In this document: one piece after another, positions 20,751 through 33,564 of the stretch
Layout: each line of letters begins with the position of its first letter
Numbering within the stretch: the first letter of the stretch is position 1
NCBI GenBank assembly: GCA_023105745.1
Contig: JALGQZ010000018.1
Coordinates: 21,722,132 to 21,786,131, forward strand
DNA: 64,000 nt
From: Austropuccinia psidii
Taxonomy: Eukaryota > Basidiomycota > Pucciniomycetes > Pucciniales > Sphaerophragmiaceae
Direction of reading: 5' to 3'
The notes under the pieces: model-generated
Seen by the model: only the letters and a program-made list of their open reading frames with translations
Database searches by the model: none
What the model was told of the DNA's origin: nothing
Made by a program: the position numbers and the translations under genes

Positions 20751-23700
20751 CAAAAATTTGCTTTTTCCAATATGCCAAAACAAATATCTGTAGTATCTTC
20801 TTTCAAGGATACTTACAAAAATGAATTTGTGTCTAATCAACTTGTTGAAGCACAAATTAATCCATCATTGTCACTAAAAATGAGGAATGAACTTATTAAT
20901 GTGCTATACACATACATAAATGCATCTGCCTCTGATAATGAACCATTAGGTGCTATAAGGGGACATGAAGTTGATATTACTCTTAATATTGACAGGCCAT
21001 ATCCTCCAGTACTTAGAATACCAGCTTATCCAGCCAGTCCCAGAGCTAGAAAAGCCTTGGAAAAACATATCCAAGAGTTAATCCAACTTGGTGTACTAAG
21101 AAAAGTAGGCCATAATGTGGAAGTTGAAGTAACAACACCTGTTATTACTGCATGGCATAATGACAAGTCAAGAATGGTTGGAGATTTCAGAGCATTGAAT
21201 ACCTACACAGTTCCAGATAGGTATCCAATCCCTAGAATTCAAGAAACCATGACTCAATTGTCTAAAGCCAAGTATATAACATCAATGGATGCATTTAAAG
21301 GTTTCCATCAGAATGTTTTGACGCCTAAAGCTAAGAAATTACTTAGAATTATCACTCACTGTGGTATTTATGAGTATCTTAGAATTCCATTTTGCATTGA
21401 AAATTCTCCATCCCATTATCAAAGAATGCTGAACACAATCTTTCCCACAGAATTATCTGAAGGATGGCTTATCATTTATATTGATGATATTATCATATGT
21501 TCTGATTCATGGTCTTTACACCTTGAAAGACTTGCAAGAGTACTTCACAAAGTTGCATAAGTGAACATGAAAATTTCACTTAAGAAATGCAATTTTGGTT
21601 TTGAAGAACTCAAAGCATTAGGACATATTGTTTCTGGTTTAAGCTTGGGTATTGACAAAAACAAAGTAGCAGCAGTGTTACTTAAGCCAATACCCCAGAA
21701 TAAAAAAGAAATGATGTCTTTTCTTGGGTTTGCCAGTTATTATAGGCAACACTTGAAAGACTTTGTAATTCTATCCAAGTCACTTTATTGAATCTGTGAT
21801 CAACAGACTGTATTTGAGATGACACAGGAGAGAATTCAAGATTATGAGAAGATAAGGAGAGCTCTTACAGAAGCACCTTTACTCCTCATGCCTGACTGGA
21901 ATATTCCTTTTAAATTATATATTGATGCATGTGGAGATGGATTAGGGGCAGCCCTACATCAAGTCCAAATTATTGATGACAAACCTACAGAAGGACCAGT
22001 TTGTTACATCTCAAGGCAAATCAAACCAACAGAAGCCAGATATGGTGCAAGCCAAATGGAGTGCTTATGCTTGGTATGGGCACTTGAGAAATTACACTAT
22101 TATCTTGATGGCAGTGTTTTTGAAGTGATAACTGACTTTCATGCAGTAAAATTACTTCTTAACATGAAAACTCCCAACAGACACATGTTGAGATGGCAAA
22201 TAGCCATTCAGGAATATAGAGGAAACATGACTATATTTCACAAAGCAAGAAACATTCACAAGAATGCTGATGGACTTAGCAGGTGGGCATTAGCCAAAAC
22301 TCCTGATACCCCAGCTTATGTACCCTTGGAAGCTGAACCACAGATTTCAATTGAAGGGATTAATATAACTGATATTGGGACTGAATTCTTTGAAGATGTC
22401 AGAGAATCTTATAAGCAAGACAAGAATTGCCATATCTTGACTTCTTTATTAGATAAAGACTGCAAAGATACATCTTTGGTCAATTCACTAGATGAAGTTT
22501 GGAGAAATTCCTATTCTGAATGGAGATTTCACTTGTTTGATGGGATTATTTACCACAGAACCAAACATTCTTGTGTCATGATATTATGCAGCAGATTTCT
22601 TATCAATACAATTCTTCATGAATGCCATGATAGCATCTACTCTGGAAACCTGTCAGAAGACAGAACCCTTGATAAAGTAAAGAACTGTGCATGTTGGCCA
22701 TCTTGGGGAAAAGAAACCATTGAATATTGCCACACCTGTGACAGATTCCAAAAAGCAAACAGGAGTACAGGCAAGAAATTTGGACTTATGATCCATATTC
22801 AAGAACCAAAATCCCCATGGGAAGTTGTTCACATGGATTGGGTCACAGCACTTCCTCCAAGTGGTGACAAAATATATAATGCTTGTTTAGTCATTGTAGA
22901 CAGATATAGCAAGACTCCCATATTCTTACCATGTCATAAAGATGACACTGCTATGGACACAGCTCTTCTTCTATGTAGTAGAGTTATTTCTCATACAGGA
23001 TTATTTAAGAATATCATAAGTGACAGAGATCCCAAGTTCACATCTGCACTTTGGACCAATCTTCATAGATTGTTTGGGACTAAGTTATCATTCTCTACAG
23101 CATATCACCCTCAGACAGATGGGCTAACAGAGAGGATGATTCAGACTTTAGAAGACATGATCAGGAGATTTTGTGCTTATGGGTTAGAATTCAAAGACTC
23201 AGATGGCTTGACCCATGACTGGTGCACTCTGATACCTGCATTAGAATTGGCATACAAGACATCAGTCCATTCTTCCACAGGACAAACTCCTGCTATGTTA
23301 GAAAAAGGATGGAATCCAAGACTACCAGCAGACACACTGAGGAAATACTTGATTGACATTCATCCTACAGCTTCCAGCTTCAAGATAATGCTTGATAAAG
23401 TAAAACATCATGCAAAACAAAGTATGGATGATGCTTTTGATTATGCAAAACAGAAGTGGGACAAGAGTCATAAAGTACCAGACTTCAAAGTAGGGGACTT
23501 AGTTCTAGTTTCAACCTTGAATTTTAATAATATCAAAGGCCCAAAAAAACTTAAAGATTCTTATTTAGGACCCTTTGTTATTGTTGCCTTACATGGAACC
23601 AATGCAGTTCAAGTGGAGTTGAGTGGTGAATTGGAAAATAAACACCCCACTTTTCCAGTCAGCTTGATAAAACCTTATCAACCAGCTGATAAAGAATTGT

Positions 23701-23930
23701 TTCCTCTAAGGAACCCAACTCCTTTAACTGTCCCACCAGTGGAACAGAATGAAGACAAAAAGATAAAGAAAGTCATTAAAGAAAGGAGACTTAGGGGTAA
23801 AAATCAGAGAGAATATCTTGTCAGATATAGAAATCCAGTACATGAAGATGAATGGCTGGCAGAATCAGATATACCTGACTCAGATAAACTCTTGAGAAGA
23901 TTTAAACATGAAAGAAGGCCACAATCCTGA
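20751..23930 (+). pseudogene. pol: B pol: RT, RNase H, integrase and chromodomain
   Basis: It is in the same frame as gag. RT has YIDD near 21478; RNase H has LYIDA near 21920; the integrase core has D (MDWV, 22836), D (SDRD, 23020) and E (LTERM, about 23130); the C-terminal chromodomain contains YLVRY and [10 protein letters not shown] (23815-23870). TAA at 21558-21560 and TGA at 21789-21791 interrupt RT. In the integrase zinc finger the second His is Asn (GNLSED) and the last Cys is Phe (CDRF). It ends at 23928-23930. The encoded enzymes would copy and integrate the element; this copy cannot make them full length. Confidence 0.85.
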
Positions 23931-24061
23931 ATATGTCTATTAATGTGCTTTAAATTACTTGAACTGAGTAATGTAAAGAGGTTGGACAGGGTACATTAAA
24001 CCCCCTTTGGGGCTTTCTATTATTTCTATCATTGATAGAATTGTAGTACAATTTTATTTTT

Positions 24062-24074
24062 TGGTGGGAGGGAA
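24062..24074 (+). other. Polypurine tract of B
   Basis: TGGTGGGAGGGAA lies directly before TGTGAGCCTTGAGG, the start of the 3' LTR. The 130 bases between pol and this tract contain nothing else recognisable. Confidence 0.75.
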
Positions 24075-25980
24075 TGTGAGCCTTGAGGTATATTTTCCTA
24101 CCCAAATAGGCCACAATTATCTTGAAAATAAATTTTGAATTATGCATAACTCATAAGTCATGCATATATCCAAAATTTATCATTTTTGATTTCAGAAAAT
24201 ATGAATAATTTTTTATTGAGTAAGTAAATCCATGGATTTAAGGCCGGATTTGGATTCTAAACCAAAATTCACCTAGGGTAGCTCCATAGAGTGAATAAGC
24301 TCAAATTAACTCTTTGAGGTGGTAAAATGGAAAATACTTCAATACCACATCATCAATACCACATAAAAGATCTGTGAAAATTTTTGTTTTTCTTAATTTC
24401 ACGCCAAAATAATGGGAAAGTGAGAAATCCCATGTTACATATACACTAAGAATAGTGTTATGCATGTTTTAAGCACTTAATACCATGTTATTCTTACATG
24501 GACTTTTGGTACACCCATAGTGGATATCTCACTTTAAGCTTAAATTTCTATTTTCATGTAAAAAATAAGCAAGGGGGACAAAAGACATCAAAGAGAGCCA
24601 GGGTACCCAGCTTCTGAGGCCTCAGAGGTGTGGACAGCTCCAAAGCTTGAATACATGGCTGATCTTGGCCTAATTGGTAAACTAAAACCTTTTGGGAACT
24701 TGGTTACCATGTTACAACTACAGTAAAACTTAAGAAAATAGCAAATAACCTGCTATTTTGACGTGGCAAGGAGGTAAAGAGCTACTTAGACTCCTGTAAC
24801 CATGTCAATTCTTAATGACTTTCCATGGATAAACCCCAAAAGAGTAATTAAAACCCTTTTTGGACTTGTATCCATTGATTTACCTCGTAGCAACCAGTGA
24901 AACACTGATATTTGCAATTCTACATAGAAATGAGGTAAAAAACTTCAAAAATTCATTAAAGATACAATTCTTAATGAATATTTCTGAAACTTTCAGGACT
25001 AATGGAGAGCTGTATTATCTATGGTACAACCAAAAAAAATTACAGTGTTACTAGTAAAATTAAAAGTTTTACTTACAGTCCATTTTTGACTATTCTACGT
25101 GAAACACTGAATCTTCAAATATTCACAGTAATTGCATCCTGTGATGAAATTGGCAATAACATTGATAGCTTTGAGAAATCAATGGTTATTTTGGAATAAA
25201 AGAAGATTTACAGATGTTACTCCTTTTATTCTTCACCATATTGGGGTTGGTAGTCATGTAAAAGCATCAATTAAGTAATTATGATAATCTTACGTGACAA
25301 CATAATCCAAAAAGGTTTATTTTTTTCACTCACTTGTTTTTCAGTTTGCTCCATGGCACGCCTTTGTGAGCTTTTGTTGACTTAAAAGAAGCCTCTTCTT
25401 GTTGTTTTTCCACATCATCATCTTATTATCATTCAAATCATTATTACGAACAAGTAAGTATTAGTTACAGCTATTCTTAAGTGTTTTTAATCTTTCAGAA
25501 TCAATCAGAAAGACATGAAATCATAGAATCCAACTATATATTTTTGTAATACTGTTATAAATCCATTTTTGATCCTTAAATCCACAATTATACGTCAAAT
25601 CTCTCTATCTTATCTTTCAATAAGCTCTTTGGAATATTAGTGAGTGATTTATCTTCAATTCTTAAAGTTTTTTTCTAAAATTAGTTTTCTTCAAGAATTA
25701 TCATTATAATTATTCTTGCAAAAGATAATTATATATTAAAATAATTTTATTATTTTAATAAAAGAAGTTTTTATTATTAAAATCTTCTTGTAATTGATTC
25801 TAGTAGGCAATTACTTGCTCACTGTTAAAATCACTAGTAGTGCTTAACACGTGAAAGAAATAATTCTTTAATTATTTAATTGTGGTTAGAATAATATTTT
25901 ATTATTATATTTCATAAGAACAGACATAGTACTGTTGATTGATAGTGATATTATCATCAGTTTCATAGTCACATCTTACA
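24075..25980 (+). repeat. 3' LTR of B
   Basis: It is about 1.9 kb, starts TGTGAG and ends CTTACA. Its last 370 bases match 17165-17533. The A2 LTR sequence resumes directly after it. Confidence 0.85.
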
Positions 25981-26386
25981 ATTATGCTACAACTCTGCCC
26001 TTAAATTTAATTCCATGCATCCTCATTGTAACTAGGACTTTCTGTGCTGTATTATATGTTTGTTGATTTTTACTACCCACAATATTCAAAGAAAATTGAA
26101 GTAAAAGAAAGTAAGAAATAAGAATATATAAAAAATAGTAATTGTTTTAGGTCAACCAATCCCTTGAAAGTTAATTCATCTGGGTGGTGCATTGGGGTGT
26201 CACATCATAATTGTCAAGTTCATTTATTAACAAAAGGAGTTTATTGACTTTCAATGGGTTGAGTCCTTTTTATAATTTATTTTAAGAAAAATGAATGATC
26301 TAATATATTGGGAAAAGCCTAAGGAAAATCTAAAAGTATTCCTGCTTAATTTGTCCATTAATCCAAACTGATACAGGTATACCACA
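25981..26386 (-). repeat. Fragment of the A2 3' LTR
   Basis: It matches the U3 side of the A3 LTR (35440-35812) and ends (plus strand) GGTATACCACA. The polypurine tract AATGGAAAGGGGGA (minus strand) lies at 26387-26400. Confidence 0.8.
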
Positions 26387-27460
26387 TCCCCCTTTCCATT
26401 TAATGCTGTCCCCAGCATTTCCAGTGAGGATTAAGGGACAAATACCCTGCCTTGAGTTTTCTTTATTTTTTTTTATTTTAGTGAAATGATTTCTTTTATG
26501 TTGAATATATTATTATATTTGATCAATGATTAAGCTAAACCTTGCTGATGTTTTTTTTATAATGGGAGTTATGAACTTTGTTTAGTCTTGAGGGAGAAGT
26601 TATCCTAAAGAAAGAAAACTGCAAATTCCATGAAAGTTTGTTGTGTTTCCTGATTGCAATTCTTTATACTGGTTTATCTTCATTCTTCTTCATTAGTTTT
26701 AACTCCAAAGATATTCATTTTTTTTCTTTTTCTTTTACTATCCTTATCTCTTAGCTTTCTGGATTTTCTTCCAATTTTTTTATCTTCTTTCTTGTTATTC
26801 TTCTTCTTCTTTACTATATATATTATCTTTTTTTTTCTTTTGATCCAAATTTCTTTATCACAAAGTATATCAAATAATTGTGAGTTTCCAAAATAAAATC
26901 CCCCTACCCCCCAAAACTTAAAATCACAAAGAGTGATGATAAGAAACAAGTTACAACCCCTTATTTTTTAATATTGAGAGATTTCATCTTTTTTATAAAT
27001 TTTGTTGTTAAAGTTACTTGAGGGTATTTTTTTCTTTTATTTTTTTTATTTATTTATTTTTCTTTTTAAAATAATTTAGTGGTAAAGGTTCAATAATTCC
27101 CAATGGCCAAAATTGATTTCTTGAGATGAATCATGAGGTTGAAAATTTGGAGGATTCAGTTTAACGTAATACTCAGGACCATTTCTTGAAATTTTGGTTC
27201 TGATTAATATGTATGAAAGATATGCTTTTTAAAGCTTAAGTTCTTGTCTAGGACCACTTCTTGAGGTAATTTTGTTGGTAAAATAGAAAATTAAACTTTT
27301 AGACAGTTTAAGGTCTTATCAAGGACCACTTCTTGAGGCAATTTTTTTGGTAAAATAGAAAATTAAACTTTTAGACAGCTTAAGGTCTTATCAAGGCCCA
27401 ATTATTTAGGAAATGTGTTTGATTATTTATAAAAAATAGATTATTTAGACATTTTAAGGT
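26387..27460 (-). other. A2 3' region with about 75-bp tandem units
   Basis: It is non-coding. It contains the conserved block CCCCCCAAAACTTAAAATCA (26905) also seen in A1 and A3. Three tandem units from about 27230 to 27420 carry AAGGTCTTATCAAGGACCA or variants. The related A1 copies are at 9025-9130. Nothing else is recognised. Confidence 0.55.
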
Positions 27461-29290
27461 TGTAAGGTGTGGATATGAAACTTTGATTAAAAATCAAGTA
27501 CTTTTCCTGTCCTCAAAATTTGTATAAGGTAAAAATCAATTAAAAATAGTAAGAATTATTATTTTTAAGCGAGAACACGCCAAATTTATTGTTTGTAACT
27601 TTATTAGTATAAAACAATAATATTATAAAAATTTATTGTTTTACCAACAATAAAAATATATCCCAAAAATACTCTACAAGAGATATTTTAAGGCTACAAA
27701 AGAAATTTCTTCAAGAGCAATTTCAATTGGAATTAATTGAGCAAATAACTGCAAGCGATTAATTAAAGAACAAAGTCTTTTAAAAGAATATTAAAGAGAA
27801 AACACGCCCAAAAGTGACCAGAGTGAATTTGGAAACAAAGTGACAAAGTTAACAGTGATGAAAGATGCTTTAATTCACTTTTGGGGTGGTTCAGGGGTAA
27901 AAGTGATTATAAGAGTTACAAACAATGATTATAATGATTTTTTCACGTGGTTAAAAGGATTAAAATGATTTAAAAATGGTGGTTAGAATCTTTGATTGAT
28001 TGGTTTAACAGTGTTTAAACTAATTAATAAAAGGAAAAGATTCTAACATGAAGAGAAAAGTGGGGCAAAGAAGACATTTTTTTATAGCAATCAATTCTCT
28101 TACTCCAAAAGTAAATTTTACTCTTGTCAGTCGTGAAAAACAGTCTGACAACAGAAAAGCCAATTATGGCATCATTGAACCCTGGTTTAGACCAAAAAGG
28201 GCTGGTTTAAGCCATTTTTAGCCATTTTAGACGCTTAAATCAGCCATTACTATAGCAATACCAGGCCTAGAGCCTTCAAAGAACGTCAGAATGTGTTTCA
28301 GAGACATAGAAACCAGTTAAAACTGTTTTTACTATGATGGTTTTATCTTAAGGGTAGTTTTACCCTCTTGGCAACAGCTGAAACTACCCCAGTTGGTATC
28401 AAAACCTCATCATCAATTGAGTCCACAGACCCTGTAACTCAATTCCAGGCCAAAAGTGATGAACCTTTGCGTGAATTTTGACATCCCACGCCTGTCAGCA
28501 AGGACTTTGGGGGTCTAGCTCCCCCTTAGAGCTAGAGTTCCTTTCCCCCCCTAAATTTAATCTTTCCAATTTATTTTTCCTTTAATTCCTCATCATGTAT
28601 TATACTTATAATTTACATATGTAATTCAATTCAATTGTACAGTACAATACAGTAATAATTGACACCTCATATGTGAATCAAAGCTAACTTATGTAATACA
28701 CATGCACATTTTGACATTTCAATTGAATTCAATTGAAAATTCTTCAATTCCTCATAACTTCTAAACTAAACACAACACCTCAATTTTAACACAAAAATTG
28801 ATGGTTAACACCACATGTGGTGTGAATTAAATTAAGGTTTTGAGGATTTTCAACTTTTGTATTGAAAATACTAAAAACTTAATTTAAGCTTATTTAGAGT
28901 TGAGCTACAAGAATTCCACTCAGAGGTGACCCCACCTGATTTTTTATGAGGAATCCAATGGTGAAATAATTTTTATGTATTTATTTATTGGATAAAAAGT
29001 TATAATAATTTTTGTTTAACTTTTTTCCAAATTTATTTATTTTTTCACAATTTTGTTAAAATTTCAATTTTACTTAATTTTTTCAAGTATAAATGTAATT
29101 TTATACTTACAAAATTTAATGTATTTTTATTTTTGAATTGTGATTAATTTTTTATTTTTAATATGATTTTATATTTATATTTTGATTTTTATTTTAATAA
29201 TATAAATAAATTTATTTTATTTATATTAATATGTTATTTTTTTTATATTTGTGGTCTTTTGGGTATATGAAATTACCTCTAAGGCTCACA
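27461..29290 (-). repeat. Solo LTR related to B
   Basis: It is flanked by AAGGT at 27456-27460 and 29291-29295. On the minus strand it starts TGTGAGCCTTAGAGGTA, like the B LTR start TGTGAGCCTTGAGGTA, and ends CCTTACA, like B. It is about 1.83 kb with no ORF of note, and it splits the tandem-unit block of A2. Confidence 0.8.
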
Positions 29291-29369
29291 AAGGTCTTAT
29301 CAAGGACCATTTCTTGAGGAAATTTTGTTGTTGTTGTTGATGTTTTTTTTTTTATTATTATTATTTTTT

Positions 29370-29938
29370 GGGTGTTGGTAAACACACGTAAGCTTTTAGT
29401 AAAAACACGTAAGCCCTTACGTGTTTTTACTAAAAATGTTAAGGCCAAAAATGACAATAACAATGCCATTTATGGAATTTTTAAGGCTATAAATGCCATT
29501 AAAAATGCCATTTATGGAATTGGTAAGGATATAAATGACATTAATAATTCCATAAATGGCATTAATGGCCTTAAAAATGCCATTCATGGCATTGTTAATG
29601 TCATTTATAGCCTTAAAATTTCCATAAATGGCATTGTTAATGTCATTTGTGGCCTTAACAATGCCATAAATGGAATTAATGGCCTTCAAAATACCATAAA
29701 TGGCATTGACAATTCCATTGATGGAATTAATAATGCCCTTTATTGCATTTATAATGCCATTAATGGCCTTAAAAATGCCATAAATAGGCATATTTCATTT
29801 AAAAACCACCCCTTATGTCTTTTTAACATATAATTACGTGTTTTTACCATAAATTGGTAAAAACACGTAAATTTTTAGTAAAAACACGTAAGGGCTTACG
29901 TGTTTTTACTAAAAGCTTACGTGTATTTACCAACACCC
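29370..29938. mobile_element. Palindrome-ended MITE with a short-word repeat core
   Basis: Terminal inverted repeats of about 65 bp start GGGTGTTGGTAAA and end with its complement TTTACCAACACCC. They are flanked by an 8-bp duplication TATTTTTT (29362-29369 and 29939-29946). Each end is itself a foldback around ACGTAAG..CTTACGT. The core (29440-29800) is about 42-bp units built from ATGCCATAAATGGC-like words and contains no gene. Eight-bp duplications occur in the hAT superfamily, but the ends do not look like classic hAT ends. Confidence 0.85.
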
Positions 29939-31909
29939 TATTTTTTTTATGATGTATTATTTTTTTTCTGGAAGTGTTGAGAGCTAGAAGGGTTTCAACC
30001 CCTCCCCATTTGATAAAAAAAAATATTAAAATTTTTTTTATTCATTAAATGGTGCAGAAAATATTTTATCCTTTTATGTTTTTTATTTTTATTATTTCTT
30101 TTTATTTAATTAATTAATTCAGTATAATTCTGTAATTGATTTTTGCATTGTCTTGAATTTTTTAATTTTTTATTTTATTTTATTAGTGTTGTTATTTCTT
30201 TTTTTTATTTTAAATTTTAATTTAATTTTTTTTTATATTGTTATTTTAATTTTAATTAAATTTTAATTTAATTTAAATTTTTTATATTATTATTTTTTTA
30301 ATTGAATTAATTGATTATTTTTCTTTTTTTTTAGCTTATTATATTTTATTTTAATATATATATATATATTAAAATTCTTTAAATTAAAAAATATATCAAT
30401 ACCAAAATAGCTGCAAGGCATTTTGGTTATTGAATATGCTGACTTGTATTTTAGTTCCCCGACGCCACCCCTGCTTCCTTTTCCTTTGTTGTTGTCATCT
30501 CTTTTTTTTCTTTTTTATTTTAAATTGATTAATTAATAATAATAGTGTGATTTTTTTAATATATCAATTATATTGAGCCACTCTTCACAAATGAAGAGTG
30601 GTGTTCCATTTTATTCCCTCGCCAATTGGATCTGTTGCTATGTACTCCATTTTTTTATTTATTTCAGAACAGCTGACAATCTCTTCTTCTTTTTTTTTAG
30701 ATTTATGGTTTTGCCACTCTCCAGGAATGAAGAGTGGCATATTTGTTTCCAGGTGAGTCACACCTTCTTTTCTCTTTCTTCCTTTTATTTACTTGAGATG
30801 AGCGGCTGACAATCATTGTTTTTTTTGATATAATGATTATTATTTATTTAAATTCCTTTTTTTTTATTTTACTTTAGATTTTCAGATCAATTGATGGTGG
30901 CCGGTGAATTTCTCTTAGCTGGTTTATTGTTTACGATTTGGTGATCCATATTTTTTTTAGTTATAATAATGGAAATGGAAAAAAAAAATAAAAAATAAAA
31001 AATATATGTTTTTTTTATTATTATTTATATATATTTATATATATATATATATATTATTTTTGTGGTTTATGGATATCAGATAGAAAAAGATTAAAAAGAA
31101 TAAAAAATAAAAAATTGTGCCCCTCCTTAAAATGAATATGTGAGAGAGAGACTTAAGTTTTTAAGCTTTTAAAAAAAATAGAATAAGATAAAATAAAAAA
31201 TAATGAAAAATCAAAAATCAAGAATAAAATCAAAAAATAAATAGATTGAAATAAAATATAAGTTACAAAATAACTTTTAAAATACATCATAAAAAAAACA
31301 AATTAATGAATCAAAAAAAGTAATTAAAAAAAGTCATCAATAAATAAATAAAAAACAATATAAATAGATTCATTTATAACTTAAACTACAATAATAAGTC
31401 ATAACATAAAATAAAATAGAAATTAAAATTAAAACAAACTGAATAAATAAATAAATTAACATAAAAAATAAAATAAGATCAGAATTTAAAGTAAGATAAT
31501 CATAAAGAAGTAAAAGAAAAAAGACAAAAATTGAGTTAAGTCATAAGTCAGAATTAACATGACTTGGATTTATATTTAACTCTTTTATTTCTTTTCCTAA
31601 TCTTTGGTTTGGTATTTGTTTTGGAAAGGAATTTATTCAAACAGCTGAGAAGTTCCCCTTTTATTCTTCTTTGATCCATGGGGATCCTTTTGTTGATGAA
31701 TTCATCCATACTTAAAGTGAATTCAAATTCCACTTTAACATTATTTAGTGTGAAATTCCCCTTTTTCTGGGTTTTTCACAATTTCCTTTTATTTCTGCAT
31801 TTTGGAAACTCTATAGTCTGCAATTGATAATCTTCCTTTTCATTTTGAATAAAACCGGAATTTTCTTCCTTAATTTTACCTTTTTTATCAAAGAATTTAG
31901 TGGGGTTTT
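29939..31909 (-). other. A2 3' region, remainder
   Basis: It is extremely AT-rich and non-coding. Short hairpins CCACTCTTCA..TGAAGAGTGG (30578-30601) and a near-copy at about 30714-30737 are the only structured spots. They lie where A1 and A3 have paired inverted repeats upstream of the antisense gene. No homologue of that gene remains. Confidence 0.5.
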
Positions 31910-33564
31910 TCAGAATTGATTTGAATGGTTTTTTTGAATATGATTCTTCTTTGATAAAGGTTTTGATTGTTCTGTAGGTTTTTTACTTGGGTCTTTATCA
32001 ATAGAGATTACTGAAGGTGGTGATAATCCTTGGGTATCCCTTACAACGCTATAAATATGGGATAAATCCTCATATTCTAAACTGCATATGTCTCCTGGTG
32101 AATTTTTCTGGCCAGGTATATTTTCGCTGTTATCAAAAGTGAGGCTTTCCAAAGATAAATTTTGAGGTTGAGGGGTATCCAGATTTTTATTGGGATTTTG
32201 ATCATTATTGAAATATTCCCCAAAAATTAACTGTTCAAGGGTTGGTAATGGTTCTTCAAAGCTTTCAGTAAACATAACATCATCTTTTACTAATGATGTT
32301 TCATTTGTATCTTTAAAATGTTTATTTTTTGGTAATGAGCAGTTTGATTGGATTTTCTGTATCAAGCAGTTTATGGATGGTGAGAAGGTTTGAATATATT
32401 TTTTATTATCAGTGTGTTCCGTCTTTGAACCACTAGTACATTCTGGAATTAAAATATTTGATGTAATAAGCTTTGGATCCACATCAAAACTCTGTTGAAG
32501 ACCTGGCTTAAGAACTGCTTGAGGTATGGGATATTCTTCTGAACTAAATTCTCCCATGTTGAAATATTCATCATGAAGAAAGTCTCCTAGGGTAAATGGT
32601 TCTTCTTCATCCAATGGTGTAAGAGGGCTTGAAGCAGTATAAGGATATCCTTCTCTTCTAGTCATCATTTCATGGAATTCCTGTTGGGTAAAGTCCATTA
32701 TTCCTATACTAAACACCTGCATTCCTTCATATAGGTCTTCTGAACATTAATCGGTATTTTGTAAGGCTGATGAACCTTGATTGAATGATTTTGGACTTTG
32801 ATTTGATTCTTCTTCTTCATAACTTGAGGGTATAGAATTGCATAATTGAAGCCAATTGAAATAATCACAAAAGTCTTTTCCCAAGACTATGTGGCTTGAA
32901 TTTCCCTCCACCATGAATCTTAAGTACAGTGTTTCATTAGTAGGTAAGACAACTTGACCTCTGTTCATGATCTTCTTGTTGAAATTATTATTTTCATTTT
33001 TTATTTTCTTTGATATTTGTCTAATCCCAATTGCTGCTGCCATTTTAAGAGGTATGCCGTTATATTCCAAGGTCTGGTCCAAGAAGGCCATAACAGGGTA
33101 TTCTTCCCATCCTATTCTGACATATATTACTGATTTTAATCCAGAATTGGGTGACAAATTAGCAAAGGGATTTTTTTGAGAATTTTCACTGTCAGTGGTT
33201 GCTGTATTGGTGTTCATTTCCAATTCCATAAAATTTGACTTTTTGATTACTTGGTCTAGGTCCAGAGGCTCTTGAGTTTGAATTAATTATTTCTCTGATA
33301 AATTGGTTTCTAACTTTTGATTTGTTGGTTCTACTTCAGGTTCAGTAATTTTATTTTCAATTTTAGTTGAATTAATTTCTTCTGTAATGGTTGGTTGAGT
33401 TCCAGGGCATTGAAAGTCCCATTGAACTTGAGATTCATGATTATTTTTTATGTTAGAAATTATTTTTGAAAAATATCTTTTGATTTTAGAGGACCCCTTC
33501 ATTTTGGAGTCATTACAGTATTCTTCATTAGAGATTGCATCCTTTTTCTTTTTCCAATAAGTAC
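31910..33564 (-). pseudogene. A2 gag, C-terminal part
   Basis: One frame is interrupted by TAA at 33287-33289 and TAA at 32747-32749. It contains the second protease-shaped domain (VRIGWEEYPVM, then FLDQTLEYNGIP and VLGKDFCDYF) and the divergent C-terminal tail. Here the position of the catalytic triad reads DQT. Upstream gag is cut at the A3 LTR. Confidence 0.75.

Larger units (their letters stand above)
17165..25980 (+). mobile_element. B: Ty3/Gypsy chromovirus-like retrotransposon
   Basis: It has a 5' LTR remnant, AUG-free leader, spliced/overlapping 5' frames, a single gag-PR-RT-RNase H-integrase-chromodomain frame, polypurine tract and a complete 3' LTR. It is inserted in the 3' LTR of A2, whose sequence resumes at 25981. 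Its own 5' LTR was broken by D'. Three in-frame stops show it is inactive. Confidence 0.88.
25981..33564 (-). mobile_element. A2: family A element, 3' half
   Basis: On the minus strand it contains the C-terminal part of gag (33564-31910), the 3' region, polypurine tract and the first 400 bases of the 3' LTR. B truncates the 3' LTR. The upstream gag break coincides exactly with the LTR end of A3 at 33565, so A3 probably inserted into A2, and the A2 5' half should lie beyond 64000. After removing the solo LTR and palindromic element, its 3' region is about 1 kb shorter than in A1 or A3. The antisense gene is missing. Confidence 0.75.

Noticed and set aside
20748..21791. Programmed stop-codon readthrough in B (TGA, TAA, TGA)
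   Set aside because: Three different positions, two of them inside RT, and D has sense codons at each. Mutational decay is simpler.
26654..26949. Overlapping 80- and 89-codon ORFs of Phe/Leu or Lys runs
   Set aside because: They come from a poly-pyrimidine/poly-purine stretch with no protein-like composition.
29372..29833. Long ORFs on both strands (153 and 124 codons) in the MITE
   Set aside because: They are translations of the short palindromic word repeat, rich in Asn, Ile and Gly, and open on both strands for that reason.
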